Shown one piece after another: positions 1 through 8,241 of a stretch of DNA of 28,931 bases; the stretch's first letter is position 1; every line of letters starts with the position of its first letter. Source of the stretch: Phytophthora sp. 'mugwort' (lineage: Eukaryota > Oomycota > Peronosporomycetes > Peronosporales > Peronosporaceae). Location: the NCBI GenBank assembly GCA_033558025.1, contig JAUCEF010000042.1, forward strand, positions 1 to 28,931, given 5' to 3'. Under the pieces are notes generated by a model. That model searched no databases. It was not told the origin of the DNA and was given only the letters and a program-made list of their open reading frames with translations. Position numbers and translations under genes: made by a program.

Positions 1-483
1 ATTCCATTTATTTTATTATATATTATAATTTATATTATAACAAGTATTAATTTATGGACTTCTTATTTATCTTTAAATATCAATCATAAACCAATTAAAT
101 ATTTAACAGATTTATCAAATATATATACTATTAATAAATTAATTGCTATTATTATAATCATAAATATTTTTTCATTAGCTGGTATACCCCCATTAGCGGG
201 TTTTTTTTCAAAATTATTTATATTTTTTTCAGCTATTAAAAATAATTATTTTAGTTTAGTATTTTTTGGTATTATTATAAGTGTTTTAAGCTCTTTTTAT
301 TATTTAAAAATAATTAAAATTATTTATTTTGAAAAAATATTTAGAAAAATGTATATTTCACAAATAAATAAAAGTCAAAGTATAATATTATTAATTAGTA
401 CTCAATTTATTTTATTTTTATTTATTTATCCTAATATTATATTAATAAATTTAAACAAAATTTATTTATATTTATTAATATAA
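1..483 (+). CDS. nad2: NADH dehydrogenase subunit 2, C-terminal part
   Basis: This is the last 160 codons of Nad2, a proton-pumping membrane subunit of respiratory complex I in the inner mitochondrial membrane. The frame is open from base 1 to a TAA at 481-483. Near residue 60 of the fragment it contains SLAGIPPLAGFFSK, the conserved Nad2/NuoN signature of the antiporter-like domain. Several hydrophobic helices follow. The 5' part lies outside the window. trnF begins six bases after the stop, and rps10 follows it, an order known from oomycete mitochondria. The product is certain from the motif; only the missing N-terminus is unknown. Confidence 0.93.
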   Translation: MPFILLYIIIYIITSINLWTSYLSLNINHKPIKYLTDLSNIYTINKLIAIIIIINIFSLAGIPPLAGFFSKLFIFFSAIKNNYFSLVFFGIIISVLSSFYYLKIIKIIYFEKIFRKMYISQINKSQSIILLISTQFILFLFIYPNIILINLNKIYLYLLI

Positions 484-489
484 TATTTA

Positions 490-563
490 GTTTGGATAGC
501 TCAGTTGGTTAGAGTAAAAGACTGAAAATCTTTGTGTCGGTGGTTCAAATCCACCTCCAGACA
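490..563 (+). tRNA. trnF: tRNA-Phe (GAA)
   Basis: A 74-base cloverleaf can be folded. The acceptor strand GTTTGGA pairs with TCCAGAC with one G-U pair, followed by discriminator A. The anticodon loop CTGAAAA carries GAA. The T arm is GGTGG-TTCAAAT-CCACC. It sits between nad2 and rps10 on the same strand, so it probably marks a processing point of a shared transcript. Confidence 0.95.
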
Positions 564-579
564 ATTTTATTATTAAAAT

Positions 580-930
580 ATGTATCTTTTAAGAATAACT
601 TTTAAATCATTTCAAAAAATAAATCAACTCAAACAAAATTTATTAAAATTAAAAAAAATTAATAAATTCAAAAATATTCAAATACCCGGTGTATTTCAAA
701 CAAAACAAAAAAAAAAAATTTTTACATTATTAAGATCTCCCCATGTAAATAAAAAATCACGTGAACATTTTATTCATAAAAATTATACTTCTAAAATTAA
801 TATAAAATTTAAAAATATTTTTTATTTATTAAATTTTTTAGTTTTAATTAAAAAATTTTTATCTAAAAATTCATTAATAAATATTAAAATTATAAAAAAA
901 ATTAAAATTAAACTTATGCTTATAGCTTAA
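580..930 (+). CDS. rps10: Ribosomal protein S10
   Basis: The 116-residue product is a very Lys-rich small-subunit ribosomal protein. The core LLRSPHVNKKSREHF (about residues 50-64) matches the strongly conserved S10 segment that ends in KKSREQF in bacteria. The preceding PGVFQTKQKKK corresponds to the S10 PT-K-ER stretch. The ATG lies 16 bases after trnF. The final 15 bases overlap the 5' end of trnR because no earlier in-frame stop exists, so the mRNA end and the tRNA cannot both be cut intact from one transcript. The position after nad2-trnF agrees with oomycete mtDNA. Recognition rests on motif and context. Confidence 0.85.
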   Translation: MYLLRITFKSFQKINQLKQNLLKLKKINKFKNIQIPGVFQTKQKKKIFTLLRSPHVNKKSREHFIHKNYTSKINIKFKNIFYLLNFLVLIKKFLSKNSLINIKIIKKIKIKLMLIA

Positions 931-989
931 ATGGATAAAGCGTTAGATTGCGGATCTATAAAATGAAAGTTCAAATCTTTCTAAGCATA
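916..989 (+). tRNA. trnR: tRNA-Arg (GCG)
   Basis: The acceptor strand ATGCTTA pairs fully with TAAGCAT, then discriminator A. The anticodon loop TTGCGGA gives GCG with a G at position 37, as expected for Arg tRNAs of the CGN box. The outermost anticodon-stem pair is T-T. The 5' end overlaps the rps10 stop region by 15 bases. It is the first of a four-tRNA run, R-Q-I-V. Confidence 0.88.
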
Positions 990-1003
990 TATTTTATTTA
1001 TTT

Positions 1004-1075
1004 TGAAGTATAGCCAAGTGGTAAGGCCTCCGTTTTTGGTACGGAAAATCAAAGGTTCGAATCCTTTTACTTCAA
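1004..1075 (+). tRNA. trnQ: tRNA-Gln (TTG)
   Basis: The acceptor strand TGAAGTA pairs with TACTTCA, with discriminator A. The anticodon stem TCCGT/ACGGA encloses TTTTGGT, anticodon TTG. The T loop is TTCGAAT. It lies 14 bases after trnR and two bases before trnI. Confidence 0.95.
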
Positions 1076-1077
1076 AA

Positions 1078-1151
1078 GGGCCTATAACTCAGTTGGTTAG
1101 AGTATACGCCTGATAAGTGTAAAGTCAGTAGTTCAAATCTACTTAGGCCCA
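1078..1151 (+). tRNA. trnI: tRNA-Ile (GAT)
   Basis: The acceptor strand GGGCCTA pairs perfectly with TAGGCCC, with discriminator A. The anticodon stem TACGC/GTGTA has one G-T pair and encloses CTGATAA, anticodon GAT. The T arm is GTAGT-TCAAATC-type and normal. Only one base separates it from trnV. Confidence 0.95.
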
Positions 1152-1152
1152 A

Positions 1153-1227
1153 TGAATAATTAACTCAATTGGTAGAGTATTTCGTTTACACCGAAAATGT
1201 TAGCGGTTCGAGTCCGTTATTATTCAA
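1153..1227 (+). tRNA. trnV: tRNA-Val (TAC)
   Basis: The acceptor strand TGAATAA pairs perfectly with TTATTCA, with discriminator A. The anticodon stem TTTCG/CGAAA encloses TTTACAC, anticodon TAC. It is last in the R-Q-I-V run and lies 16 bases upstream of the rps12 ATG. Confidence 0.95.
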
Positions 1228-1243
1228 TAAAATAACAAATAAT

Positions 1244-1624
1244 ATGTCAACAATTAATCAATTATTTTTAAAAAAACAAAAACGTTTAGAAAAAAAAAAA
1301 AGAAATAAAAGTCCAGCTTTAAAACAATGTCCTCAACGTAAAGGTATTTGTTTAAAAGTTTATAATACAACACCTAAAAAACCAAATTCTGCTATGCGTA
1401 AAGTAGCAAAAGTACACCTATCTAGTAGGTATACAATAATTACTTATATTCCAGGTATTGGTCATACTTTACAAGAACATTCAATAGTATTAGTTAGAGG
1501 AGGTCGTGTAAAAGATTTACCTGGAGTAAAATATCATGTAATTCGTGGTAAATATGATTTATTAGGGATTTATTCTCGAAAAACATCAAGATCAAAATAT
1601 GGAACTAAAATACGAAGAGTATAA
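1244..1624 (+). CDS. rps12: Ribosomal protein S12
   Basis: This 126-residue S12 protein belongs to the decoding centre of the small mitoribosomal subunit. Diagnostic segments are [18 protein letters not shown] (about residues 42-59), [20 protein letters not shown] and [16 protein letters not shown], all in family order. The length is close to the bacterial protein. A longer open frame runs back into trnV, but the ATG at 1244 gives the correct S12 N-terminus. Its last 26 bases overlap the start of rps7 in another frame. The rps12-rps7 order is ancestral (str operon). Confidence 0.97.
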   Translation: MSTINQLFLKKQKRLEKKKRNKSPALKQCPQRKGICLKVYNTTPKKPNSAMRKVAKVHLSSRYTIITYIPGIGHTLQEHSIVLVRGGRVKDLPGVKYHVIRGKYDLLGIYSRKTSRSKYGTKIRRV

Positions 1625-2066
1625 AATAAAAAAATTATTTATAAATATGTTATTAAAAAAAGGAAAAAAAACTTGTTCTGAAAACATATTTATAAATATT
1701 TTAATTACTTTAAAAAAAATTACAAAACAAAAACCGAATTTTATTTTATTTAAATCAATTGAAAATTTATTACCGAAATTAAAAGCAATAAGTATTCCAA
1801 ATAAAAAACGAAATAAAAAAAAAAAAAAAAAAGATAGATATTTTTTAATGCTTTTAAATGAAGATAAACAAATTAAAAAATCGATATCGTGGTTACTTTT
1901 AAATGCAAATTTAAAAAACATAACAAACGAAATTATTCAAACTTCAAAAAATAAAAGTAAAACAATCAATACAAAAAAACAATATTATAAAAATATAAAA
2001 AAATTAAAATTTAATCTTATTTTGATTAATTTTTTTAAAATACATTATTTATCATTAAATAATTAA
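1599..2066 (+). CDS. rps7: Ribosomal protein S7
   Basis: The 155-residue product is S7, the head protein of the small subunit that nucleates 3'-domain rRNA assembly. The stretch [18 protein letters not shown] (residues 12-29) aligns with the bacterial KFVN-LM-DGKKSTAE region. [16 protein letters not shown] matches the ALENVKP-LEVKSRRV region, and [11 protein letters not shown] matches the R-LA-RWL region. The ATG at 1599 overlaps rps12 by 26 bases; a later ATG at 1647 would remove conserved residues, so the early start is preferred. A long Lys run (about residues 69-78) and a Lys-rich tail are divergent. Position after rps12 supports the call. Confidence 0.9.
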   Translation: MELKYEEYKIKKLFINMLLKKGKKTCSENIFINILITLKKITKQKPNFILFKSIENLLPKLKAISIPNKKRNKKKKKKDRYFLMLLNEDKQIKKSISWLLLNANLKNITNEIIQTSKNKSKTINTKKQYYKNIKKLKFNLILINFFKIHYLSLNN

Positions 2067-2089
2067 TTATTACAAATTATAAAATTCTT

Positions 2090-3002
2090 ATGAAAAATTA
2101 TTATTATATTAATAAAAAAAATTTACAAATAGAAACTACAACAAATGATTCTAATATCGATAAATTTCAAAATGATTTAAAAATTTTAAAAGAAATTAGT
2201 AATAATATACAAAATACACAAAAACATCCTTATCATTTAGTAGATCCAAGTCCTTGGCCTTTTATAATTTCTTTTGGACTTTTTTTTTTAACTTTTGGTG
2301 GTGCTATGTATTTTCATGGTTATATTGGCAGTAATTTCTTAATTTTAACAGGATTTTTAATGATTATTTTAACAATGTATACTTGGTTTCGTGATATAGT
2401 TAGAGAAGCTGTATATGAAGGTCAACATACTAAACAAGTACAATTAGGTTTAAGAAATGGTATGCTTTTATTTATTTTTAGTGAATTACTATTTTTTGTT
2501 AGTTTTTTTTGGGCTTTTTTTCATTCAGCTTTAGCACCAACACCTGAAATTGGATCTTTATGGCCACCATTAGGTATTGAAACTGTTAATGCTTGGGGTA
2601 TTCCTTTATTAAATACTGTAATATTATTATCATCTGGGCAACTATTACTTGGGCACACCATTCAATAGTTTTTGGTGATAGAAAAAATGCTATTTTAAGT
2701 TTAATTATTACAATTTTATTAGCTTTTTTTTTTACTTTAATTCAAGCCTATGAATATATTGAAAGTACTTTTTCAATTTCTGATAGTATTTATGGTACAA
2801 CTTTTTTTTATTAACAGGTTTTCATGGTATTCACGTTATTGTAGGTACTATTTTTATTATAGTAAGTACTATTAGATTAATTAATCATCATTTTACAAAA
2901 CAACATCATTTCGGTTTTGAAGCTGCAGCTTGGTATTGGCATTTTGTAGATGTTGTTTGGTTATTTTTATTTGTAGCAGTTTACTGGTGGGGAGGTAATT
3001 AA
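2090..3002 (+). CDS. cox3: Cytochrome c oxidase subunit 3, two frameshifts
   Basis: Cox3 is a seven-helix core subunit of complex IV. Family motifs appear in three successive frames. The first frame holds [12 protein letters not shown] near residue 46 and [15 protein letters not shown]. The second holds [15 protein letters not shown] and [11 protein letters not shown]. The third holds [14 protein letters not shown] and [16 protein letters not shown], ending at TAA 3000-3002. Two one-base losses explain the breaks: one at the GGG run 2636-2638, and one at the T run 2802-2809, where eight T occur and nine are needed. Everything else is well conserved, so sequencing or assembly error is the likeliest cause; a decayed gene is less likely. 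The N-terminal extension of about 45 residues before the first motif is long for the family. Confidence 0.93.
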
Positions 3003-3026
3003 TTTATTAAAAAATTAATAATTTTT

Positions 3027-3745
3027 ATGGTTAGTCCTTTAGAACAATTTGAAATTTTACCTATTTTTCAAATACCTTTTGTATTTACTAATGCTTCTTT
3101 AATTTTAGTAATAGGTTTAGTTTATTTATATATATTTACATGTATAAAAACTAAATTTATTCCAACACGTTTTCAACAAATTTTTGAAATGATTTTTAAT
3201 ATTACAATTGAATTAACTTATTCTAGTATAGGAAAAGCTGGTAAATATTTTGTTTCATTAATTTTTGTTGTTTTTTTTTTTATTTTATTATGTAATTTAA
3301 TAGGATGATTCCATACAGTTTTACTATAACAAGTCATTTAATTATTACGTTTACTTTAGCATTAACAATTTATTTAGGTTTTAATTTAATTGGAATTAAA
3401 AAACATAAATTTAATTTTTTAAATTTATTATTACCTAGTGGTGCAAGTATAGCATTAGTTCCCATCTTAGTACCTATTGAATTAGTTTCATACATTTTTC
3501 GTGTAATTAGTTTACCTGTACGATTATTTGCAAATATGATGGCTGGACATACTTTATTAAAAGTAATTGCAGGTTTTGCTTGGGCTATGTTAAATGTAAA
3601 TAGTTTTATTTTTATGGCACATTTTATTCCATTAATAATTATTGTATTATTGGTTGGTTTAGAAATTGCTGTAGCTTTAATTCAGGCATATGTGTTTACG
3701 ATTTTAACGTGTATGTATATAAATGATGCTTTAAATTTACATTAA
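3027..3745 (+). CDS. atp6: ATP synthase F0 subunit a, one frameshift
   Basis: Atp6 forms the proton half-channels of mitochondrial ATP synthase. The first 93 codons (MVSPLEQFEILPIF onward) are the N-terminal membrane part. They stop at TGA 3306-3308, in a sequence where the next frame continues from ATG 3305. The second part contains SLPVRLFANMMAGHTLL, with the essential Arg of the a subunit, and LIQAYVFTILTCMYI near the end. The two parts join without loss of conserved sequence if one base is missing at the GG of 3303-3304. The pieces overlap as ATGA, so a genuinely split, coupled gene is conceivable, but an indel is more likely given cox3 just upstream. Confidence 0.93.
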
Positions 3746-3781
3746 TAAAATATACAAAAATAAGATATAATATTTTATATT

Positions 3782-3855
3782 GGAAAAATAGCTCAGTTGG
3801 TTAGAGTGGTAGCTTGTCACGCTATAAGTCGCGGGTTCAAGTCCCGTTTTTTCCG
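3782..3855 (+). tRNA. trnD: tRNA-Asp (GTC)
   Basis: The acceptor strand GGAAAAA pairs with TTTTTCC, with discriminator G as usual for Asp. The anticodon stem GTAGC/GCTAT encloses TTGTCAC, anticodon GTC. The T arm is CGGG-TTCAAGT-CCCG. It lies between atp6 and nad3. Confidence 0.95.
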
Positions 3856-3889
3856 TTTAAATTTATTATATTTAAAAAAATTTATAAAT

Positions 3890-4243
3890 ATGTTATTAAA
3901 TTATTCAAATATTTTTATATTCTTAATATTAAGTTTATTTTTATCAATTTTAATTTTCATTTTATCTTTTAGTTTAATTAAACAAAAAGATGATTTAGAA
4001 AAGTTAACAGCCTATGAATGTGGATTTAATCCTTATGATGATGCTAGAAAAATTTTTGATGTAAAATTTTATTTAGTAGCTATCCTTTTTATTATTTTTG
4101 ATTTAGAAGCTGTTTTTATTTTTCCTTGGGTTTTAACTTTAAGTTCAAATTTTTCATGGGGATTTTGGACTATGATTGAATTTTTAGTTGAATTAGTTAT
4201 AGGTTTTATTTATATTTGGTGTAGTGATGCTTTAGAATGGTAA
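3890..4243 (+). CDS. nad3: NADH dehydrogenase subunit 3
   Basis: This 117-residue protein is a small three-helix membrane subunit of complex I that contributes the flexible loop near the quinone channel. The loop motif LTAYECGFNPYDDAR (about residues 37-51) carries the conserved Cys that switches accessibility in the active/deactive transition. IIFDLEAVFIFPW follows in helix 2. The ATG at 3890 gives normal length; the longer open frame extends back through trnD and is not coding. It is followed by a 238-base gene-free stretch. Confidence 0.97.
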   Translation: MLLNYSNIFIFLILSLFLSILIFILSFSLIKQKDDLEKLTAYECGFNPYDDARKIFDVKFYLVAILFIIFDLEAVFIFPWVLTLSSNFSWGFWTMIEFLVELVIGFIYIWCSDALEW

Positions 4244-4709
<466 letters not shown>

Positions 4710-4726
4710 TTAAAATTAAATCCTGA

Positions 4727-4760
4727 AAAATATGATAAAAATTAATTTTTATCGTATTTT
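4727..4760 (+). terminator. 17-bp hairpin downstream of atp9
   Basis: Positions 4727-4743 pair with 4744-4760, with a single T-G wobble; the centre would open as a small loop in RNA. It begins 17 bases after the atp9 stop. The location suggests 3'-end formation or stabilisation of atp9 mRNA, but in AT-rich DNA such pairing is partly expected by chance. Confidence 0.35.
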
Positions 4761-4830
4761 ATGTTATATATATACTAATACTGGTTATAGTATTTATTTT
4801 AGAAAAAAAATTATTTATTTTTTTAATATA

Positions 4831-4862
4831 TAAATATTTATAATTATAAATATTTATAATTA
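4831..4862. repeat. 16-bp direct repeat, two copies, before nad9
   Basis: TAAATATTTATAATTA occurs at 4831-4846 and again at 4847-4862, ending ten bases before the nad9 ATG. It is a small tandem duplication in the atp9-nad9 spacer. No function can be read from it; a leader or promoter element is possible. Confidence 0.6.
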
Positions 4863-4872
4863 TTTTTTATTT

Positions 4873-5439
4873 ATGAAAGTATTAAAAAAATTTAGTCAAT
4901 ATTTATTACAGATTTTACCAATAATAAATTATACTTTATATAAAAATGAATTATGTATAAATATTTCTACAAAAAATTTAATTCCTATTTTATTTTTTTT
5001 AAAAAATCATACAAATACTCAATTTAAAGTATTATCAGAAATTTGTGTTATAGATTATATTAATAAAAAAAAACGTTTTGAAATAATTTATAATTTATTA
5101 AGTATTCGTTTTAATAGTCGTTTAAAAATTAAAATAATAATTAATGAATTACAACCGGTAGATTCAATTATAAAAATATATCAATCAGCCAATTGGTGTG
5201 AAAGAGAAGTTTGGGATATGTTTGGTATTTTTTTTTTATACCATCCCGATTTAAGACGGATTTTAACAGATTATGGTTTTGAAGGACATCCTTTACGTAA
5301 AGATTTCCCTTTAAGTGGTTTTTTAGAAATTTTTTATAATGAATTAAAAAAACGTGTTGTTTATGAACCCATTAATTTATCACAACAATACCGATTATTT
5401 GAATTTAATAATCCTTGGAATAATAAAATAAATATGTAA
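4873..5439 (+). CDS. nad9: NADH dehydrogenase subunit 9
   Basis: This 188-residue protein is Nad9 (NDUFS3/NuoC), a peripheral-arm subunit of complex I on the matrix side. The C-terminal family signature is clear: ANWCEREVWDMFGIFF, followed by HPDLRRILTDYGFEGHPLRKDFPL-type sequence at about residues 133-157. It is read here in parts at DLRRILTDYGF and GHPLRKDFPLSG. The ATG at 4873 follows a stop-rich spacer and gives the usual length. cob follows on the same strand after 47 bases. The frame is intact. Confidence 0.97.
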   Translation: MKVLKKFSQYLLQILPIINYTLYKNELCINISTKNLIPILFFLKNHTNTQFKVLSEICVIDYINKKKRFEIIYNLLSIRFNSRLKIKIIINELQPVDSIIKIYQSANWCEREVWDMFGIFFLYHPDLRRILTDYGFEGHPLRKDFPLSGFLEIFYNELKKRVVYEPINLSQQYRLFEFNNPWNNKINM

Positions 5440-5486
5440 TATTTTATTAATTATTTTTGCTTTTAGGTAATTTTTCATTTCATATT

Positions 5487-6662
5487 ATGAGATGGAATAA
5501 AAAATCATTATTTGCGATTCTTAATAATCATTTAATAGATTATCCTACACCTATTAATTTAAATTATTTTTTTGGATTCGGTTCGTTAGCTGGTATTATG
5601 TTAGTAATACAAATTTTAACAGGTATTTTTTTAGCAATGCATTATACTCCACATATTGATTTAGCTTTTAATAGTGTTGAACATATTATGAGAGATGTAA
5701 ATAATGGTTGGTTAATTAGATATACACATGCAAATGGAGCATCTTTTTTTTTTATTGTTGTATATATTCATATTTTTCGTGGTTTATATTATGGTTCTTA
5801 TATCACACCAAGAGAAGCTATATGGTCTTCTGGTGTAATTATTTTTATTTTAATGATGGCTACAGCTTTTATGGGTTATGTTTTACCTTGGGGACAAATG
5901 AGTTTTTGGGGTGCAACTGTTATTACTAATTTATTTTCTGCAATACCCTTAATAGGAAAAGATATTGTTGATTGGCTTTGGGGCGGATTTGCTGTTGATA
6001 ATCCAACATTAAATCGTTTTTTTAGTTTACATTTTACATTACCTTTTATAATTGTGGGTGCCGTATTGATACATTTAATTTTATTACATGAAGTTGGTTC
6101 AAATAATCCTTTAGGTATTACATTAAAAAATGAAAATATACCTTTTTATCCATATTTTTATACTAAAGATTTATTTGGATTAATGATCTTATTTTTGATT
6201 TTCTTTATTTTTATTTTTTTTTATCCTAATACATTAGGTCATCCCGATAATTATATTGAAGCAAATCCAATGAAAACACCTTTACATATCGTACCAGAAT
6301 GGTATTTTTTACCGTTTTATGCAATTTTAAGATCTATTCCTAATAAAATTGGCGGTGTTATAGCTATGTTTGGTTCATTACTTATTTTATTAACAATACC
6401 TTTTACAAATTCATCTGAAATTAGAAGTACAGCTTTTAGACCTATATTTAAAATTTGTTATTGGTTATTAGTTATAGCTTTTTTATTATTAGGTTGGGTT
6501 GGACAATGTCCAGTTGAATATCCTTATACTGAAATTGGTATTATAAGTATGATTTATTATTTTTTTTTTTTTATAATAATTATACCATTTTTAGGTAAAT
6601 TAGAAACTTATTTAGTACGTTATAATATTAATAAAAAATCTTTAATAAATAAAAATAAATAA
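5487..6662 (+). CDS. cob: Cytochrome b
   Basis: The 391-residue protein is the dihaem core of complex III. The four haem-ligand histidines are visible at H81 and H95 (in YTHANGAS and VYIHIFRG) and H182 and H196 (in FSLHFTLPF and [10 protein letters not shown]), with the invariant 13-residue spacing. The Qo-site motif [18 protein letters not shown] is present, as is NHLIDYPTP near the N-terminus. The ATG at 5487 begins MRWNKK; upstream in-frame sequence lacks ATG. The frame is intact with no intron. The stop lies seven bases before the start of the duplicated block, so cob sits at the single-copy/repeat border. Confidence 0.98.
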   Translation: MRWNKKSLFAILNNHLIDYPTPINLNYFFGFGSLAGIMLVIQILTGIFLAMHYTPHIDLAFNSVEHIMRDVNNGWLIRYTHANGASFFFIVVYIHIFRGLYYGSYITPREAIWSSGVIIFILMMATAFMGYVLPWGQMSFWGATVITNLFSAIPLIGKDIVDWLWGGFAVDNPTLNRFFSLHFTLPFIIVGAVLIHLILLHEVGSNNPLGITLKNENIPFYPYFYTKDLFGLMILFLIFFIFIFFYPNTLGHPDNYIEANPMKTPLHIVPEWYFLPFYAILRSIPNKIGGVIAMFGSLLILLTIPFTNSSEIRSTAFRPIFKICYWLLVIAFLLLGWVGQCPVEYPYTEIGIISMIYYFFFFIIIIPFLGKLETYLVRYNINKKSLINKNK

Positions 6663-6669
6663 TTTAAAT

Positions 6670-8241
6670 TGTATTCATTGTACACGTTGTGTACGTTTTG
6701 CTAATGAAATTTGTGGAATTGACGGTTTAGGTACAACAGGTCGTGGTAATAAAACTGAAATTAATTTTTATTCTTCAAATATTTTTAAATCCGAATTTTC
6801 TGGTAATTTAGTAGATTTATGTCCTGTTGGTGCATTAACTTCTAAACCCTATACTTTTAAAGCACGTTCTTGGGAATTAAAAAAAAAAGAGGGTATTGCT
6901 ATTTTAGATAGTATTGGTTCAAATATTAAAATTGATATTTTTAATAATGAAATTATACGTATTTTACCTAAAACTAATTTTAATATTAATAAAGAATGGA
7001 TATCAGATAAAACAAGATATTTTTTTGATAGTTTAAAATATCAACGATTAAAATATCCATTATTAAAAGATAATCAAAACAATTTTCATAGGATTTCTTG
7101 GTTAGATGCTCTAAATATTATTAATAAAAAATTGATAATTACAGATAGTTTTAATGCTAAAAGTATTATTGGTGATTTAACTGATTTAGAATCTCTTTTT
7201 TTATTAAAAAAAAATTTAAATAAATTAGGAATTTCAAATGTAAATTATGAACAATTTTTAAAAAATCGACAAATTAAGATAAATTCTGATTTAGCTTCAA
7301 ATTTTTTATTTAATAATACTTTAAAATCTATTGAAGAATCTGATGTTTGTTTAATAATTGGTAGTGATATTCGTCAAGAAGGTTCTATTTTAAATATTCA
7401 TTTAATTAATCGTTTAAAAAAAGGAAATTTTAAAATAGCATATATCGGTAATAAAATTAATTTTACTTATCCAGTAAAACATTTAGGATTAACTTTTAAA
7501 ACTTTAATAAATATTATTTTAGGAAAACATGTATTTTGTAAACAATTAAAAAAAGCAAAAAAACCTTTAATTATTATAGGTAGTAATATTTTAAATCAAA
7601 AAAATGGTTTTTTTTTATTATCAAAATTAAAAAATTTATCATTTATTAACCATAATATTAATTTCTTTAATTTTCAAACTTCTTTAATTAATTTTTTTGA
7701 AATTACTTTTCCAAAATCATTAAATATGTTAAATAATTCAAAATTATATTATTTATTTAATACAAATTTACAAAATAAATTAAAAATAACTAAAAATAGT
7801 TTTGTTATTTATCAAGGACATCATTTTACTAAAGATGCTCAAAATTCAAATCTAATTTTACCTGGATTAACTTTTTTAGAAAAAAATGGAATGTATATTA
7901 ATTTAGAAGGTTTTATTCAAAAAAATGAACAAATTTTAAATGTAAATATAGAACAACGTAAAGATTCTATAATTTATAGAAATCTTTATAAATTTTTATT
8001 AAATAAAAATCAATCTAAATCAGAAGCTTTTTTAAAAATTAAAGATATTTTACCTTATTTATTAAAAAAAAAAATAAAAATTATTTATAATTTTAGTTTT
8101 AATAAAAAATTTTTAAAAATTAATATTAATTTTTTAGATTCATTAATTAAAAATAATTATTATACAAATATATTAGAACAATATTCAAAAATATTGATTA
8201 ATTCTAATAAAATTTTCAAAAATCAATCAAAATTATTATGA
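6670..8241 (+). pseudogene. nad11: nad11 fragment lacking its first 145 codons
   Basis: The frame equals residues 146-668 of the full gene at 20250-22256 and ends at the same TGA. It begins at Cys146, the first Cys of CIHCTRC, so it lacks the 2Fe-2S ligands (C34, C45, C48, C62) and the His94/C98/C101/C107 cluster. No in-frame ATG precedes it; the frame runs back only to a stop at 6646-6648 inside the end of cob. It is a border fragment of an inverted repeat and cannot make working Nad11. The homopolymers match copy 3 (ten A at the LKKKE codons, nine T at NGFF). Confidence 0.9.

Noticed and set aside
1592..1921. Open frame of 109 codons on the - strand over rps12/rps7
   Set aside because: It is the antisense of the conserved rps7 gene and only a Phe-rich shadow of its Lys codons.
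2593..2814. A separate 73-codon gene inside cox3
   Set aside because: It is the middle of Cox3 in a shifted frame and joins both neighbours through conserved sequence.
3300..3320. Reading TGA as Trp to join atp6
   Set aside because: The frame would hit TAA a few codons later and lose the conserved sequence, and Trp codons here are all TGG.
3797..3889. N-terminal extension of nad3 through trnD
   Set aside because: It translates a tRNA; the ATG at 3890 gives the normal Nad3 length.
5457..5486. cob starting ten codons earlier at TTG
   Set aside because: Only the ATG at 5487 gives the usual Cob N-terminus ahead of NHLIDYPTP.
7132..8241. A stand-alone gene starting at TTG 7132
   Set aside because: It is the C-terminal part of the truncated nad11 fragment, and the start is arbitrary.
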